NCBI GenBank assembly: GCA_902385765.1 | Contig: CABMGU010000018.1 | Coordinates: 1-23,426 of the forward strand | Direction: 5' to 3' | DNA from: an uncultured archaeon | GTDB lineage: Archaea; Nanobdellota; Nanobdellia; Woesearchaeales; ARS49 | DNA length: 23,426 nt | Part shown: positions 1-7,561 of the stretch, piece by piece | Layout of the letters: every line of letters starts with the position of its first letter | How positions within the stretch are numbered: position 1 is the first letter of the stretch | Position numbers and translations under genes: made by a program | Notes under the pieces: model-generated | What the model was told of the DNA's origin: nothing | Seen by the model: only the letters and a program-made list of their open reading frames with translations | Databases searched by the model: none

Positions 1-19
1 AAATAACATCGTTCTTATT

Positions 20-1237
20 TTAATACTTTGTAGCCAATTTGCGAATAGGTATACGTATCTCGGAATGTCTTTCCCTTTCCTGCAAGCGCAGCTTCATGTC
101 TTTAAGCACGTTCATATATGTGATGAAGGCTTCGTACGGCGATTCATATGGAGAAAAGTATTTGTGGACATCGCCATCCGCGAACCATTTTGTGCACATG
201 TAGTAGAAGTGGTCGCTTGTTGTGAGTTTTCTCCATTTCTCGATTAGTTCTTCATCTCCTGATGCGAGCACGCCTTCTCTTAATTGGTAGACTTTTGCGT
301 TTGCTGCCTGTTGCATTTTGTTGCCGAGCCACGCGCTTGTGTCTCTTTCCACGTCTGCCCAGCTTATCGTGTTTGGCACGTCTAATTCTTCTTTTGGTTC
401 CACTTTCAGCAGTTCGCTTGGGTGCTGGAAGCTTATGTTGTGTTTTGCAAGTGCTTTTGGCAAATGCTTAAGGAAGTTGAATATTCCTGTGTCGTGCCAG
501 TGGTGTTCTCCGAATGTTTCGTAGTCCATAAACAGGTTTACTGAGTCTCCCATTATCGGCGCTATCCATTCTGCGTATTTGTCTGCTGTTAACGGCCATT
601 GGTTCCAATGCTTGTCAGAGAACCTGAATGCTATGTCGTCTGATAATCTGTAATTTTTCAGCAATAGTCTTATTTTTGCGTCTTTTGCTTTGTAGACGTA
701 ATTCGGGCTTCTCCATCCGAGTATGCTATCCCATCCTTCTGTGAGTATTGCTTTGAATCCGAGGTCTTTTGCCAGTTCTGCTACTTCGTTGTTGTAGACC
801 AGTTCTGTGTTTCTGAAAATTTTCGGCTTTTGCCCGAAGTGTTCTTTGATTAGTTTTTGGTGTTGTCTTACTTGATATGAGAACTCGTCTTTGTCCTGCA
901 GTGAGCTTAGTGAGTGGTGGCTTGTTTCTGTTAGGAATTCCACTTTGCCTGTTTTTGCCAGGTCTTTGAAGCTTCTTAGGACTGCGGGTGCGTATTTCTG
1001 GAATTGTTCAAGTGCTGTTCCTGTTATGCTGTATGCGACTTTGAAGTCGTCGTTTTTGCGTATGAGCTCTTTGATTATTTGGTTTGCTGGCAGGTAGCAT
1101 TTTCCTGCTATTTTTTGCATTATTTCCTTGTTTTTTTGCTCGTCAAAGTATCTTGTGTGTTTGCCTATGTCGAACAGGGTGTATTTGGCTAGCCTGAATG
1201 GCTGGTGTACTTGGAAGTATAGGCACACGTCAGTCAT
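20..1237 (-). CDS. GH57 family amylase/glucanotransferase-like glycoside hydrolase
   Basis: 405 aa protein with the hallmarks of glycoside hydrolase family 57, which cleaves or transfers alpha-glucan chains by a retaining mechanism. The HQPFR motif lies at residues 11-15 and an ETSHHSLSSL segment near 104-113. The putative nucleophile is Glu145 in FRNTELVYN and the putative acid/base is Asp238 in MDYETFGEHH. The length is near that of the short archaeal alpha-amylase-type members. No signal peptide is seen, so a cytoplasmic role on storage glucan is likely. It starts with ATG at 1237, overlapping the TGA of the upstream glycosyltransferase (ATGA junction), so the two are translationally coupled. 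It is the last gene of a three-gene minus-strand operon. The exact specificity (amylase, branching enzyme or 4-alpha-glucanotransferase) cannot be read from motifs alone. Confidence 0.88.
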   Translation of the reverse strand: MTDVCLYFQVHQPFRLAKYTLFDIGKHTRYFDEQKNKEIMQKIAGKCYLPANQIIKELIRKNDDFKVAYSITGTALEQFQKYAPAVLRSFKDLAKTGKVEFLTETSHHSLSSLQDKDEFSYQVRQHQKLIKEHFGQKPKIFRNTELVYNNEVAELAKDLGFKAILTEGWDSILGWRSPNYVYKAKDAKIRLLLKNYRLSDDIAFRFSDKHWNQWPLTADKYAEWIAPIMGDSVNLFMDYETFGEHHWHDTGIFNFLKHLPKALAKHNISFQHPSELLKVEPKEELDVPNTISWADVERDTSAWLGNKMQQAANAKVYQLREGVLASGDEELIEKWRKLTTSDHFYYMCTKWFADGDVHKYFSPYESPYEAFITYMNVLKDMKLRLQERERHSEIRIPIRKLATKY

Positions 1238-2430
1238 TTTCTCACCTTGTGGTATACTTCCAGTACTTTTTTTGCCGGTTCGTCCAGATTGTATTTTTGC
1301 ACTTCTTTCATTCCTTTTTCTCTGAGTTCTTCCCTGAGTGAGTCGTGTCTGAGAACACTGACTATCTTGTTTGTCATCTCGTTGATGTCCCAGAAGTCTG
1401 CCTTCAATGCGTTCCTTACTATTTCTGATACTCCGCTTGTTTTGCTGATTAGTATTGGCGTTCCGTTTTTCAGGCTCTCGAGTGCTACAAGCCCGAATGG
1501 TTCTGATACGCTTGGCATTACGTATAGGTCTGCTGTTTGGAATGCTTTGTGTACGTCATCTCCTGATAATGTTCCTGTGAATATGACTTTGTCTGTTATG
1601 CCCAGTTCTGCTGTTTTGTTGATTATTTTTGGGAGCATGTCTCCGTCTCCCACTATGACAAATTTTGTTTTTGGCTCGTATTGGAGTACCTTTTTTGCAA
1701 CTTCCACAAAATAGTCTGGTCCTTTCTGGACTGTTACCCTTCCTAAGAACAATACAATCTTGTCTTTCTTGTTTGGTATGTAGTTTGTTACAGGCGTGTC
1801 ATCTATTCCCCAGTGCACTACTTCTATTTTTTCTGGCCGTATTTTGTAGTGTTTGATGATGTTTTGTTTGCTGAAGTTGCTGTTTGTGATGATTTTGTCT
1901 GCTTCCTGCAGTCCTGTCCATTCGATGTGGCTTATTCTTGGGTCCGGGTGGTCTGCTGTTCTGTCGAATTCTGTTGCGTGCAGGTGTACTACTAATGGTT
2001 TTTTGCTGGATTTCTTGGCGTTTATTGCTGCCTGGTATGTCATCCAGTCGTGCGCGTGTATTACGTCGTGTTCCTCTTTTTTTGCAATCTGCTTTGCGAG
2101 TGCTGAGTATCTTTGTACTTCTTGGAACAAATCTCTTCCGTAGACTTGTTTTTTCTTGCCTTTGTACAGCCAGTTTTGTTCTTCATATGATGCTGAGGTC
2201 ATGTATGCTGTCAGTGGGCTGTCCATTCCTCTTACTCTGATATTGTTTGCTGCTCCTACCAGTTTGACGAATTTTGCTGTTGCTCCTTCTGGCGTTACCG
2301 GCATTACGAATGTTACCTCGCAGTTTTGTTTTGCCAGCGCTTTTGTGAGCCCGTAGCACGCTGTGCCTAGTCCTCCGCTTTTGTATGGCGGGAACTCCCA
2401 TCCGAACATGAGCACTTTCAGCTTGCTCAT
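1234..2430 (-). CDS. GT-B glycosyltransferase, glycogen-synthase-like (GT4/GT5 type)
   Basis: 398 aa two-Rossmann (GT-B) glycosyltransferase. The N-terminus carries a glycogen-synthase-style glycine-rich loop (FPPYKSGGLGTACYGLTKAL, residues 13-32). The C-terminal half has FLGRVTVQKGPDYFVE and the E-x7-E nucleotide-sugar motif at Glu310 and Glu318 (EPFGLVALE). The adjacent GH57 gene suggests a role in making or remodelling an alpha-glucan; protein or lipid glycosylation is an alternative. Its start ATG (2430) overlaps the stop of the winged-helix gene, and its stop overlaps the GH57 start. A second, unrelated glycogen synthase of GT3 type lies at 20791-22578, so the cell probably has two glucan-building enzymes of different families. 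Confidence 0.85.
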   Translation of the reverse strand: MSKLKVLMFGWEFPPYKSGGLGTACYGLTKALAKQNCEVTFVMPVTPEGATAKFVKLVGAANNIRVRGMDSPLTAYMTSASYEEQNWLYKGKKKQVYGRDLFQEVQRYSALAKQIAKKEEHDVIHAHDWMTYQAAINAKKSSKKPLVVHLHATEFDRTADHPDPRISHIEWTGLQEADKIITNSNFSKQNIIKHYKIRPEKIEVVHWGIDDTPVTNYIPNKKDKIVLFLGRVTVQKGPDYFVEVAKKVLQYEPKTKFVIVGDGDMLPKIINKTAELGITDKVIFTGTLSGDDVHKAFQTADLYVMPSVSEPFGLVALESLKNGTPILISKTSGVSEIVRNALKADFWDINEMTNKIVSVLRHDSLREELREKGMKEVQKYNLDEPAKKVLEVYHKVRK

Positions 2431-2648
2431 TTTCCCGCCTCTTTTAGCCGGTAAATCTTGACGTATTCGCTGATGAATACGGGCTCTACGAGCCCTTTGC
2501 CAATCAGATGGATTAAGTGGTTGTCAACTGTTCTCCACGTCAAGCCGGTAGAGTCTGCTATCTGGTTGACTGTTCTTTGTCCTTTTGATAGGTCTTTCAG
2601 GATGAGTTTTCTGATTTCTGTGAACTTCTTTTTGGGCGCTCTTTTCAC
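2427..2648 (-). CDS. Small winged-helix transcriptional regulator
   Basis: 73 aa protein, essentially one helix-turn-helix domain: a basic N-terminus, then KGQRTVNQIADSTGLTWRTV (recognition-helix region near residues 22-41), LIGKGLVEPVFISEYVKIYRL as a probable wing, and a short tail. It resembles ArsR/MarR-like archaeal regulators. The start is GTG at 2648 (CAC on the plus strand). A TATA-like AT-rich box (plus-strand TATTTAAATG, about 2671-2680) lies about 25-30 bp upstream, which fits a leaderless transcript. It heads the glucan operon, overlapping the glycosyltransferase gene by 4 bp, so it is a likely local regulator of glucan metabolism and perhaps autoregulated through the inverted repeat at 2686-2707. 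The ligand is unknown. Confidence 0.75.
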   Translation of the reverse strand: MKRAPKKKFTEIRKLILKDLSKGQRTVNQIADSTGLTWRTVDNHLIHLIGKGLVEPVFISEYVKIYRLKEAGK

Positions 2649-2685
2649 AGGCTACATTTTGCTATACTGGTATTTAAATGTTATG

Positions 2686-2707
2686 CTTATCATAACTATA
2701 TGATAAG
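2686..2707. promoter_or_regulatory. Perfect inverted repeat, probable operator
   Basis: CTTATCAT and ATGATAAG form a perfect 8-bp inverted repeat around a 6-bp spacer. It sits just upstream of the TATA-like box of the minus-strand glucan operon and about 110 bp ahead of the plus-strand winged-helix/RelE-like pair. The position suits binding of a dimeric winged-helix regulator encoded on either side. Confidence 0.5.
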
Positions 2708-2738
2708 TCTAATTTAGATATATCAATAGCCTATTTTG

Positions 2739-2753
2739 AGCATAAGTTATGCT
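2739..2753. promoter_or_regulatory. Second inverted repeat, probable operator
   Basis: AGCATAA and TTATGCT flank a single G as a perfect 7-bp palindrome. The half-site TGCTTAT occurs three times in this gap (near 2684, 2750 and 2814), suggesting a repeated binding motif shared with the first inverted repeat. Confidence 0.45.
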
Positions 2754-2786
2754 TATAATTATTTTTTCAAGTGCTTGAAATAGATA

Positions 2787-2797
2787 AATTTATATAC
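2787..2797 (+). promoter_or_regulatory. TATA-type archaeal promoter of the winged-helix/RelE-like pair
   Basis: AATTTATATAC-type box centred about 25-30 bp before the ATG codons at 2810-2822. No Shine-Dalgarno site is evident, so the mRNA is probably leaderless or nearly so. Confidence 0.5.
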
Positions 2798-2809
2798 TGA
2801 TAAGTTTAT

Positions 2810-3079
2810 ATGGTGCTTATGATGCAAATACTCCATTATCCAAACTTGAAAACGGTTTTGCAGGTCGAGAAAGTCTTGCAGGAAGCGGATGCGGTTATTT
2901 CCAAGAATGAGCTTAAGCGGCGTCTTCCGACGCAGATTATGCATCAGACCTTATCTCTTATTCTAGAATATTTGGAAGAGAGTGGCAAGATTATGATTGG
3001 CGAAAAGGGCATTAGCTGGATTCAGCAGGACAATCCAAGGCTCAGGAAGCTTCTTGAGCGTGGAGTGCGTGTTGCATGA
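2810..3079 (+). CDS. Winged-helix protein, putative antitoxin partner
   Basis: 89 aa if started at 2810; ATG codons at 2819 and 2822 are equally possible and would trim three or four residues. The body reads as a helix-turn-helix/winged helix: VLQEADAVISKNELKRRLP, then QIMHQTLSLILEYLEESGKI, then a short strand pair ending in ISWIQ, and a basic tail. This pattern is common for small archaeal DNA-binding proteins. The stop overlaps the start of the following RelE/ParE-like gene (ATGA), the coupling typical of toxin-antitoxin pairs. A role as DNA-binding antitoxin and autorepressor acting on the palindromes at 2686-2753 is inference. It could instead be an independent regulator. Confidence 0.65.
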   Translation: MVLMMQILHYPNLKTVLQVEKVLQEADAVISKNELKRRLPTQIMHQTLSLILEYLEESGKIMIGEKGISWIQQDNPRLRKLLERGVRVA

Positions 3080-3444
3080 AGGAAGTCTGGGTTCAGTTTT
3101 CTGAAGAAGCAAATCTGGAATACACTGAACTTCAAAAGCAGGTTCTTTCCGAACAGCAGCTGGGCAAGGATAACTCGTTCAATATGCAGTTGTTGAAAGC
3201 TATTGAGCGTGAGAAGACTAATCTCAAGATTAATCCGCAGGTTGGCACGCATATTCCAAGAAAATACATTCCCAAGACTGCTGTGGAGCGTTATGGAAGT
3301 GACCGTTTGTGGAAGATAGACCTTGTTGGTTATTGGAGGTTAATCTATACTATCGTCGGTGACGAGGTTAAAATAATCGCTTTTGTTCTTGAATTCATGG
3401 ATCACAAGAAATACGACAAGATTTTTGGTTATGATAAGAAATAG
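3076..3444 (+). CDS. RelE/ParE-superfamily toxin-like protein
   Basis: 122 aa protein with the compact alpha-alpha-beta pattern of RelE/ParE proteins: an N-terminal strand VWVQFSEEANLEY, a pair of helices (to about residue 55), then IPRKYIPK, LWKIDLVGYWRLIYTI and VKIIAFVLEFMDHKKYDKIFG. The basic and aromatic residues in the last strands (RLIYTI, DHKKYDKIFG) match the usual C-terminal core of RelE-type endoribonucleases. It overlaps the upstream winged-helix gene by 4 bp. Whether it cleaves mRNA, poisons gyrase or is inactive cannot be told from sequence. It ends with TAG, showing that TAG works as a normal stop in this genome. Confidence 0.72.
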   Translation: MKEVWVQFSEEANLEYTELQKQVLSEQQLGKDNSFNMQLLKAIEREKTNLKINPQVGTHIPRKYIPKTAVERYGSDRLWKIDLVGYWRLIYTIVGDEVKIIAFVLEFMDHKKYDKIFGYDKK

Positions 3445-3870
3445 TTAGTGTCTGCTGAATTTTCCCATCAGCACTGCTTCTGCGAGAACGTGTCCTTTCA
3501 TTGCTTTTTCCAGCGCTGTTTTGTTGCTTCCTGCCGGCAAATCCAGCATAATATCAATCGCATAAAGTTTGAAGAAGTATCTGTGTGTTCCTGATGGCGG
3601 GCACGGTCCTCCATAATTCGTCCGTCCCCAGCTGTTTCTGCCTGCAACTCCCATTTGTCTGTCTATTAGTTTGGTATTTGGCGGTATGTTCCACAGTATC
3701 CAGTGGTCCCAGGTGCCGTTTGGAGCATCCGGGTCGTCCATCACGAGTGCAAGTGATTTTGCTCCTGCAGGCGCTCCAGAAATCTCTAGTGGCGGTATCT
3801 TGTCCTGCCCGTCGCAGGTGTATTCTTTTGGGATGTTTTCTTCATTTGAAAATGTGCTGGTTATTTTCAT
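3445..3870 (-). CDS. PEBP family protein (YbhB/YbcL Raf-kinase-inhibitor-like)
   Basis: 141 aa protein of the phosphatidylethanolamine-binding family. The motifs are MDDPDAPNGTWDHWILWNIP and, downstream, NYGGPCPPSGTHRYFFKLYA, which together build the small anion-binding pocket. No signal peptide is seen, so it is probably cytoplasmic. The start is placed at ATG 3870 (MKITSTF). An in-frame upstream extension to 3924 exists, but it runs through the hairpin element at 3883-3964 and adds a basic, non-family sequence. No TATA box is apparent in the 102-bp gap to the CBS gene, so it is probably co-transcribed with it. Ligand and role are unknown; the family is widespread in bacteria and archaea. 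Confidence 0.88.
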   Translation of the reverse strand: MKITSTFSNEENIPKEYTCDGQDKIPPLEISGAPAGAKSLALVMDDPDAPNGTWDHWILWNIPPNTKLIDRQMGVAGRNSWGRTNYGGPCPPSGTHRYFFKLYAIDIMLDLPAGSNKTALEKAMKGHVLAEAVLMGKFSRH

Positions 3871-3882
3871 TTTTCTCGTTTT

Positions 3883-3964
3883 GCCGCGGTCTTCGACTTG
3901 ATTTCTTCTCCCCTTGCAAGGCATGGGGGAGATGAAATCAACCTTGGCCAGGCCAAGGCGCGGC
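3883..3964 (-). repeat. Four-way-junction hairpin element, copy 1
   Basis: Plus-strand parts in order: closing stem GCCGCG (3883-3888); short arm GTC-TTC-GAC (3889-3897); long arm 3898-3941 (TTGATTTCTTCTCCCC pairing with GGGGAGATGAAATCAA, one T-T mismatch); arm CCTTGGCC-A-GGCCAAGG (3942-3958); closing stem CGCGGC (3959-3964). Every base at the junction is paired. In the long-arm loop TGC and GCA can pair again beyond a T-T mismatch. The strand is assigned so that the CC..GG arm precedes the GTC arm, as in copies 3 and 4. In that sense it follows the CBS gene stop by 8 bp and precedes the PEBP start by 12 bp. Confidence 0.85.
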
Positions 3965-3972
3965 TTATTTGT

Positions 3973-4821
3973 TTATTTGATATAATCTATCAGTATGTCT
4001 TTTATCGTGAGTATTCCTACTGCTTTGTTGTCTTTTGCCAGTATTACGTTGCACACATCGTTTTCACTCATTAGCTCGACTGCTGCAGGTATTTTTGTTT
4101 CCGGCGCAGTGCAGCAGGGTGATTTTCTGCTCATGCAGTCTTCTACAGGCAGCGCTATCATGCTGGTTTTTTCTCCGTGCTGGTAGCCTGGGTTTCCTCC
4201 TTTTTGGTGGCTTGCTGCTCTTGGCACTTTTTGTTTTTCAAGGTCCCAGAATTCTCCGTTCTCTATTAAATCCGATAGCATTACCATTCCCATTATTTTG
4301 TTCTGCAGGTCTACGACCGGCAGGTGGTCTATTCCGTATCTGCTGAATATGTTTATTGCCTTGCCGATTTCGTCTTTGTATGTTACTGTTACTGCTCCCA
4401 TGCTTGCGAGTTCGCTGCAGGCCAGTTTTTTGTATCCTTCCATTATTTCTTTTGCCACGTCGTGAGAGCTTACGATGCCTATGACTTTGTCTTTTTCAAG
4501 CACTGGAAGCATATGAGTGTCAGCTGTTGCGAGTTTTTTGCAGATTTCTCTCAAATCGCTGTTCGGCGTCAGTGTGGGCACAAAGAAGGTTATCTTTGAT
4601 TTTGAGCGTTTTTTAAGAACGTTTCCGACTTTCATTACTGAGGGGTCTATTCTGCTGGTAAGCAGGTACCTTCTTGCTATCATTCCGAGGTATTTTTTGT
4701 CGTCAAATACCAGTGCTGAGTGTTGTTTTGTCTTTCTGAGCTTGCCAATCATTTGTGCGATTGTGTCTTTTACATCTACAGAAACATAGTCTGTTCTCAT
4801 CAAATCCTGTGCTGTTACCAT
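3973..4821 (-). CDS. Four-CBS-domain protein
   Basis: 282 aa protein made of tandem CBS motifs, small domains that pair into Bateman modules and usually bind adenosine nucleotides. Starts of the units are visible at MVTAQDLMRTDYVSV, near residues 65-85, at SELASMGAVTVTYKDE and at VEDCMSRKSPCCTAPETKIP; each ends in a hydrophobic strand plus a D/H-x-x helix (VIGIVSSHDVAKEI, IMGMVMLSDLIEN, AVGILTIKDILIDYI). A glycine/histidine-rich linker (SHQKGGNPGYQHGEK) precedes the last unit. There is no catalytic domain, so it is a likely energy-state sensor. The start ATG (4821) follows a GGTGATT Shine-Dalgarno site. The gene diverges from the calcium ATPase gene with a 91-bp shared promoter region; a regulatory link is possible but unproven. 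Confidence 0.85.
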   Translation of the reverse strand: MVTAQDLMRTDYVSVDVKDTIAQMIGKLRKTKQHSALVFDDKKYLGMIARRYLLTSRIDPSVMKVGNVLKKRSKSKITFFVPTLTPNSDLREICKKLATADTHMLPVLEKDKVIGIVSSHDVAKEIMEGYKKLACSELASMGAVTVTYKDEIGKAINIFSRYGIDHLPVVDLQNKIMGMVMLSDLIENGEFWDLEKQKVPRAASHQKGGNPGYQHGEKTSMIALPVEDCMSRKSPCCTAPETKIPAAVELMSENDVCNVILAKDNKAVGILTIKDILIDYIK

Positions 4822-4880
4822 GGAATCACCCTTTCTTGTGTTTTGTTTATTTCGTTTTATTTTAAATCTTTCTTCGTTAA

Positions 4881-4890
4881 CTATATATAT
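4881..4890 (+). promoter_or_regulatory. TATA box of the P-type ATPase gene
   Basis: CTATATATAT lies 23-32 bp before the ATG at 4913, giving a leaderless transcript. This supports ATG 4913 over the longer upstream reading (4820), which would run through the promoter. Confidence 0.6.
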
Positions 4891-4912
4891 TTGTGATTGT
4901 AGCGTTCTTCCG

Positions 4913-7531
4913 ATGGTTGAATATTATCTTCTGTCAGAAAAAGAGGTTCTTGAAGAGCTGAAGGCTTCTGATAAGGGTCTTTCCAGCGAGGAGGCTGCCT
5001 CCCGTCTCAAGATTTACGGTCCTAATAAGATTCGTGAAGCCCCGCATACTGGTCCGATATTGATTTTCTTATCCCAGTTTAAGAGTCCTATTGTGTGGAT
5101 TTTGCTTGCTGCAATGCTTATTTCCTTGTTTGTGAAGGAATATGTGGACTTTAGCGTGATTGGTGTTATTGTGATTCTTAATTCAATTCTTGGTTTTGTG
5201 CAGGAATATCGTGCAGGTTGCGCGATTGACGCTCTCAAGAAGATGATTTCCTTGAAGGCGACTGTTTTGCGTGATGGTCAGGAAAAGGAGATTGACGCGG
5301 AAGAGGTTGTTCTTGGTGATATTTTGCTTCTTGATACTGGTGATAAGATTCCTGCTGATGCAAGATTGCTGGAGTCTGTTAATTTGCAGACGCAGGAGGC
5401 TTCTTTGACTGGTGAGAGCGTGCCTGTCAAGAAGGCGGTTTTTGTTGTGAGGAAAGAGGTTGCTGTTGCTGACCGTGTTAATATGGTGTTTTCCAGCACT
5501 GTTGTGACTAATGGTCACGCCCGCGCTGTTGTGACTGGCACTGGGATGAATAGTGAAATCGGCAGGATTGCTACGTTGATTGAGGAGGCAGAGCCAGAGC
5601 CCACTCCTTTGCAGAAGACGTTGAAGAAATTAAGCGTGTACATTGGCTTGATGGTTATCGCCATTGCGGTTCTTGTTTTTATTGTTGGTTTGATAAAGAT
5701 GGACCAGCCTATTGAATCCATTTTGTTGACTGCTATCGCTTTGGCTGTTGCCGCGATTCCTGAGGGTCTGCCTGCGATTGTGACAGTGGGATTGTCTATG
5801 GGCGTTCAGAATATGGCTAAGAAGAATGCTCTTGTGAGGAATCTTCCGAGCGTTGAAACTCTTGGTGCTTGTTCTGTTATTTGTTCTGATAAGACAGGCA
5901 CGTTGACTCATAACGAGATGACTGTCAGGAAATTGTACGTCAATCGTAAAGTGATTGAAGTTGCCGGGAGCGGTTATTCTCCTGAGGGTTACTTTTCTGA
6001 GGATTCCAAGCCGTTTGAGTTCTTGCTCAAAATTGGCGCTCTGAATAACAATGCCAAGTTGAAGCTTGAGAATTCTGCGTGGCAGGTTTTTGGCGATCCT
6101 ACTGAGGCTGCTTTGCTGGTTAGCGCCAAGAAAGCCAAGCTGGATGTCGAGAATCTTCATGATGAGTATGAGCGTGTTGGAGAGATTGAGTTTACCAGCG
6201 AGCGCAAGCGTATGACGACTTTGCACATGGTTAAAAAGGTCAAGTTTGCTTTCACGAAAGGCGCTCCTGAGATTGTTCTTGGATTGTGCTCAAAGGTTCT
6301 GGTTAATGGCCGTGTTGAGCGGTTGAACAAGGATGAGAAGGGCAAGATTTTTGTCCAGAATGATAAGTTTGCAAAGGACGCGTTAAGAGTTCTGGGTTTT
6401 GCGTATAAGGAATTGTCTGGCATTGATGCAAAGGGTGATCCTGAGAAGGAGATGGTTTTTGTTGGCTTGCAGGCGATGATTGACCCTCCGCGCAGGGAAG
6501 CGAAGGATGCTATTGAGAAGTGCAAGACTGCCGGCATCAGGGTTGTCATGATTACTGGAGATAACGTGGCAACTGCCGAGGCTGTTGCAAAAGAGCTTGG
6601 TATCGAGGGCCGCGCTATAACTGGTCTTGAGCTTGACCAGATTGAGAATCTTGCATCCGAAGTCGATAATATTGGTGTTTACGCTCGTGTTAATCCTGCT
6701 CATAAGTTGAAGATTGTTGAGGCATTGAAGGCCAGAGGCCATATGATTGTTGCTATGACTGGCGATGGTGTTAATGATGCTCCTGCTTTGAAAAAATCAG
6801 ACCTTGGCATCGCCATGGGTATTACAGGCACTGATGTAGCCAAGGAAGCAAGCGCTATGATTCTTGCTGATGACAATTTTGCAAGTATTGTTCGTGCTGT
6901 TGAGGAAGGCAGGAGGATTTATGACAATATCCGCAAGTATCTCGCATACCTGATTGGCTGTAATATTGGTGAAGTCCTTGTCATTCTTACTTCAATTTTG
7001 CTTGGTTTGCCTCTGCCTTTGATTGCTATTCAGATTTTGTGGGTTAACCTTGTTACTGATGGTTTGCCTGCTATTGCTTTGAGTGTTGACCCTGCAGAGC
7101 CGGGTGTTATGCAGCGTCCTCCCAGAAAACAGGATGATGGTATTTTCAAGGGTATTGAGCATTACGTTTTCATTTTCCCGCTGGTTATGACGATAGCTAC
7201 CATCTGGCTGTTTGACCAGTATCTGACTGTCAGTCTTGTTAAAGCCCAGACTGTTGCGTTTACTTCGCTTGTTATGTTTGAGTTGTTTGCTGCAATCAGC
7301 TGCAGGTCATTGCACAAGCCCATTTTTGTTGTTGGCGCTTTCAAGAACGTGTGGCTGTGGCTTGCTGTTTTGTCTTCTGTCGGTTTGCAGTTGTTGATTA
7401 TGTATGTGCCTTTCCTTCAGAAGATTTTCCGTTTGACTGCCTTGTCTTTTGGTGAGTGGGGCTTGATTCTCGGGGTTGCGTTTGTCGGTTTTGCCTATCT
7501 CGAGATTCACAAGCTTGTTGCCGGCAGGTAA
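4913..7531 (+). CDS. P-type calcium-transporting ATPase (type IIA, SERCA-like)
   Basis: 872 aa cation pump from the chosen start. Domain order is the family standard: N-terminal actuator segment, TM1-2, TGES (166-169), TM3-4 with PEGLP (283-287), phosphorylation site DKTGTLT (Asp326), nucleotide-binding domain with KGAPE, hinge TGDN and MTGDGVNDAPALKKSDLGIA, then TM5-10. The ion-site residues of SERCA are kept: Glu in PEGLP (TM4), Asn and Glu in IGCNIGEVLVI (TM5), and Asn and Asp in NLVTDGLP (TM6). Calcium is therefore the most likely ion, exported to keep cytosolic levels low; manganese is possible. The start is set at ATG 4913 (MVEYYLLSEKEVL), matching the usual N-terminus, with a TATA box at proper distance. 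The gene is monocistronic and divergent from the CBS gene. Confidence 0.93.
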   Translation: MVEYYLLSEKEVLEELKASDKGLSSEEAASRLKIYGPNKIREAPHTGPILIFLSQFKSPIVWILLAAMLISLFVKEYVDFSVIGVIVILNSILGFVQEYRAGCAIDALKKMISLKATVLRDGQEKEIDAEEVVLGDILLLDTGDKIPADARLLESVNLQTQEASLTGESVPVKKAVFVVRKEVAVADRVNMVFSSTVVTNGHARAVVTGTGMNSEIGRIATLIEEAEPEPTPLQKTLKKLSVYIGLMVIAIAVLVFIVGLIKMDQPIESILLTAIALAVAAIPEGLPAIVTVGLSMGVQNMAKKNALVRNLPSVETLGACSVICSDKTGTLTHNEMTVRKLYVNRKVIEVAGSGYSPEGYFSEDSKPFEFLLKIGALNNNAKLKLENSAWQVFGDPTEAALLVSAKKAKLDVENLHDEYERVGEIEFTSERKRMTTLHMVKKVKFAFTKGAPEIVLGLCSKVLVNGRVERLNKDEKGKIFVQNDKFAKDALRVLGFAYKELSGIDAKGDPEKEMVFVGLQAMIDPPRREAKDAIEKCKTAGIRVVMITGDNVATAEAVAKELGIEGRAITGLELDQIENLASEVDNIGVYARVNPAHKLKIVEALKARGHMIVAMTGDGVNDAPALKKSDLGIAMGITGTDVAKEASAMILADDNFASIVRAVEEGRRIYDNIRKYLAYLIGCNIGEVLVILTSILLGLPLPLIAIQILWVNLVTDGLPAIALSVDPAEPGVMQRPPRKQDDGIFKGIEHYVFIFPLVMTIATIWLFDQYLTVSLVKAQTVAFTSLVMFELFAAISCRSLHKPIFVVGAFKNVWLWLAVLSSVGLQLLIMYVPFLQKIFRLTALSFGEWGLILGVAFVGFAYLEIHKLVAGR

Positions 7532-7561
7532 GTTATCTTGGTAATAAAAAATTAGAAAAAA

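Noticed and set aside
1247..1714. 155-codon plus-strand open frame opposite the glycosyltransferase
   Set aside because: Antisense to conserved GT-B motifs; Ser/Phe-rich with no recognisable family or start signal.
3871..3924. Longer start for the PEBP protein
   Set aside because: The extension is encoded by hairpin element copy 1 and adds a basic, non-family segment; ATG 3870 gives the normal family N-terminus.
4820..4912. Longer start for the calcium ATPase
   Set aside because: It would run through the TATA box and overlap the divergent CBS gene start; ATG 4913 begins at the usual family N-terminus.
5630..6226. 198-codon minus-strand open frame inside the ATPase gene
   Set aside because: It lies wholly within the conserved P-type ATPase coding sequence and its composition is typical of an antisense shadow.
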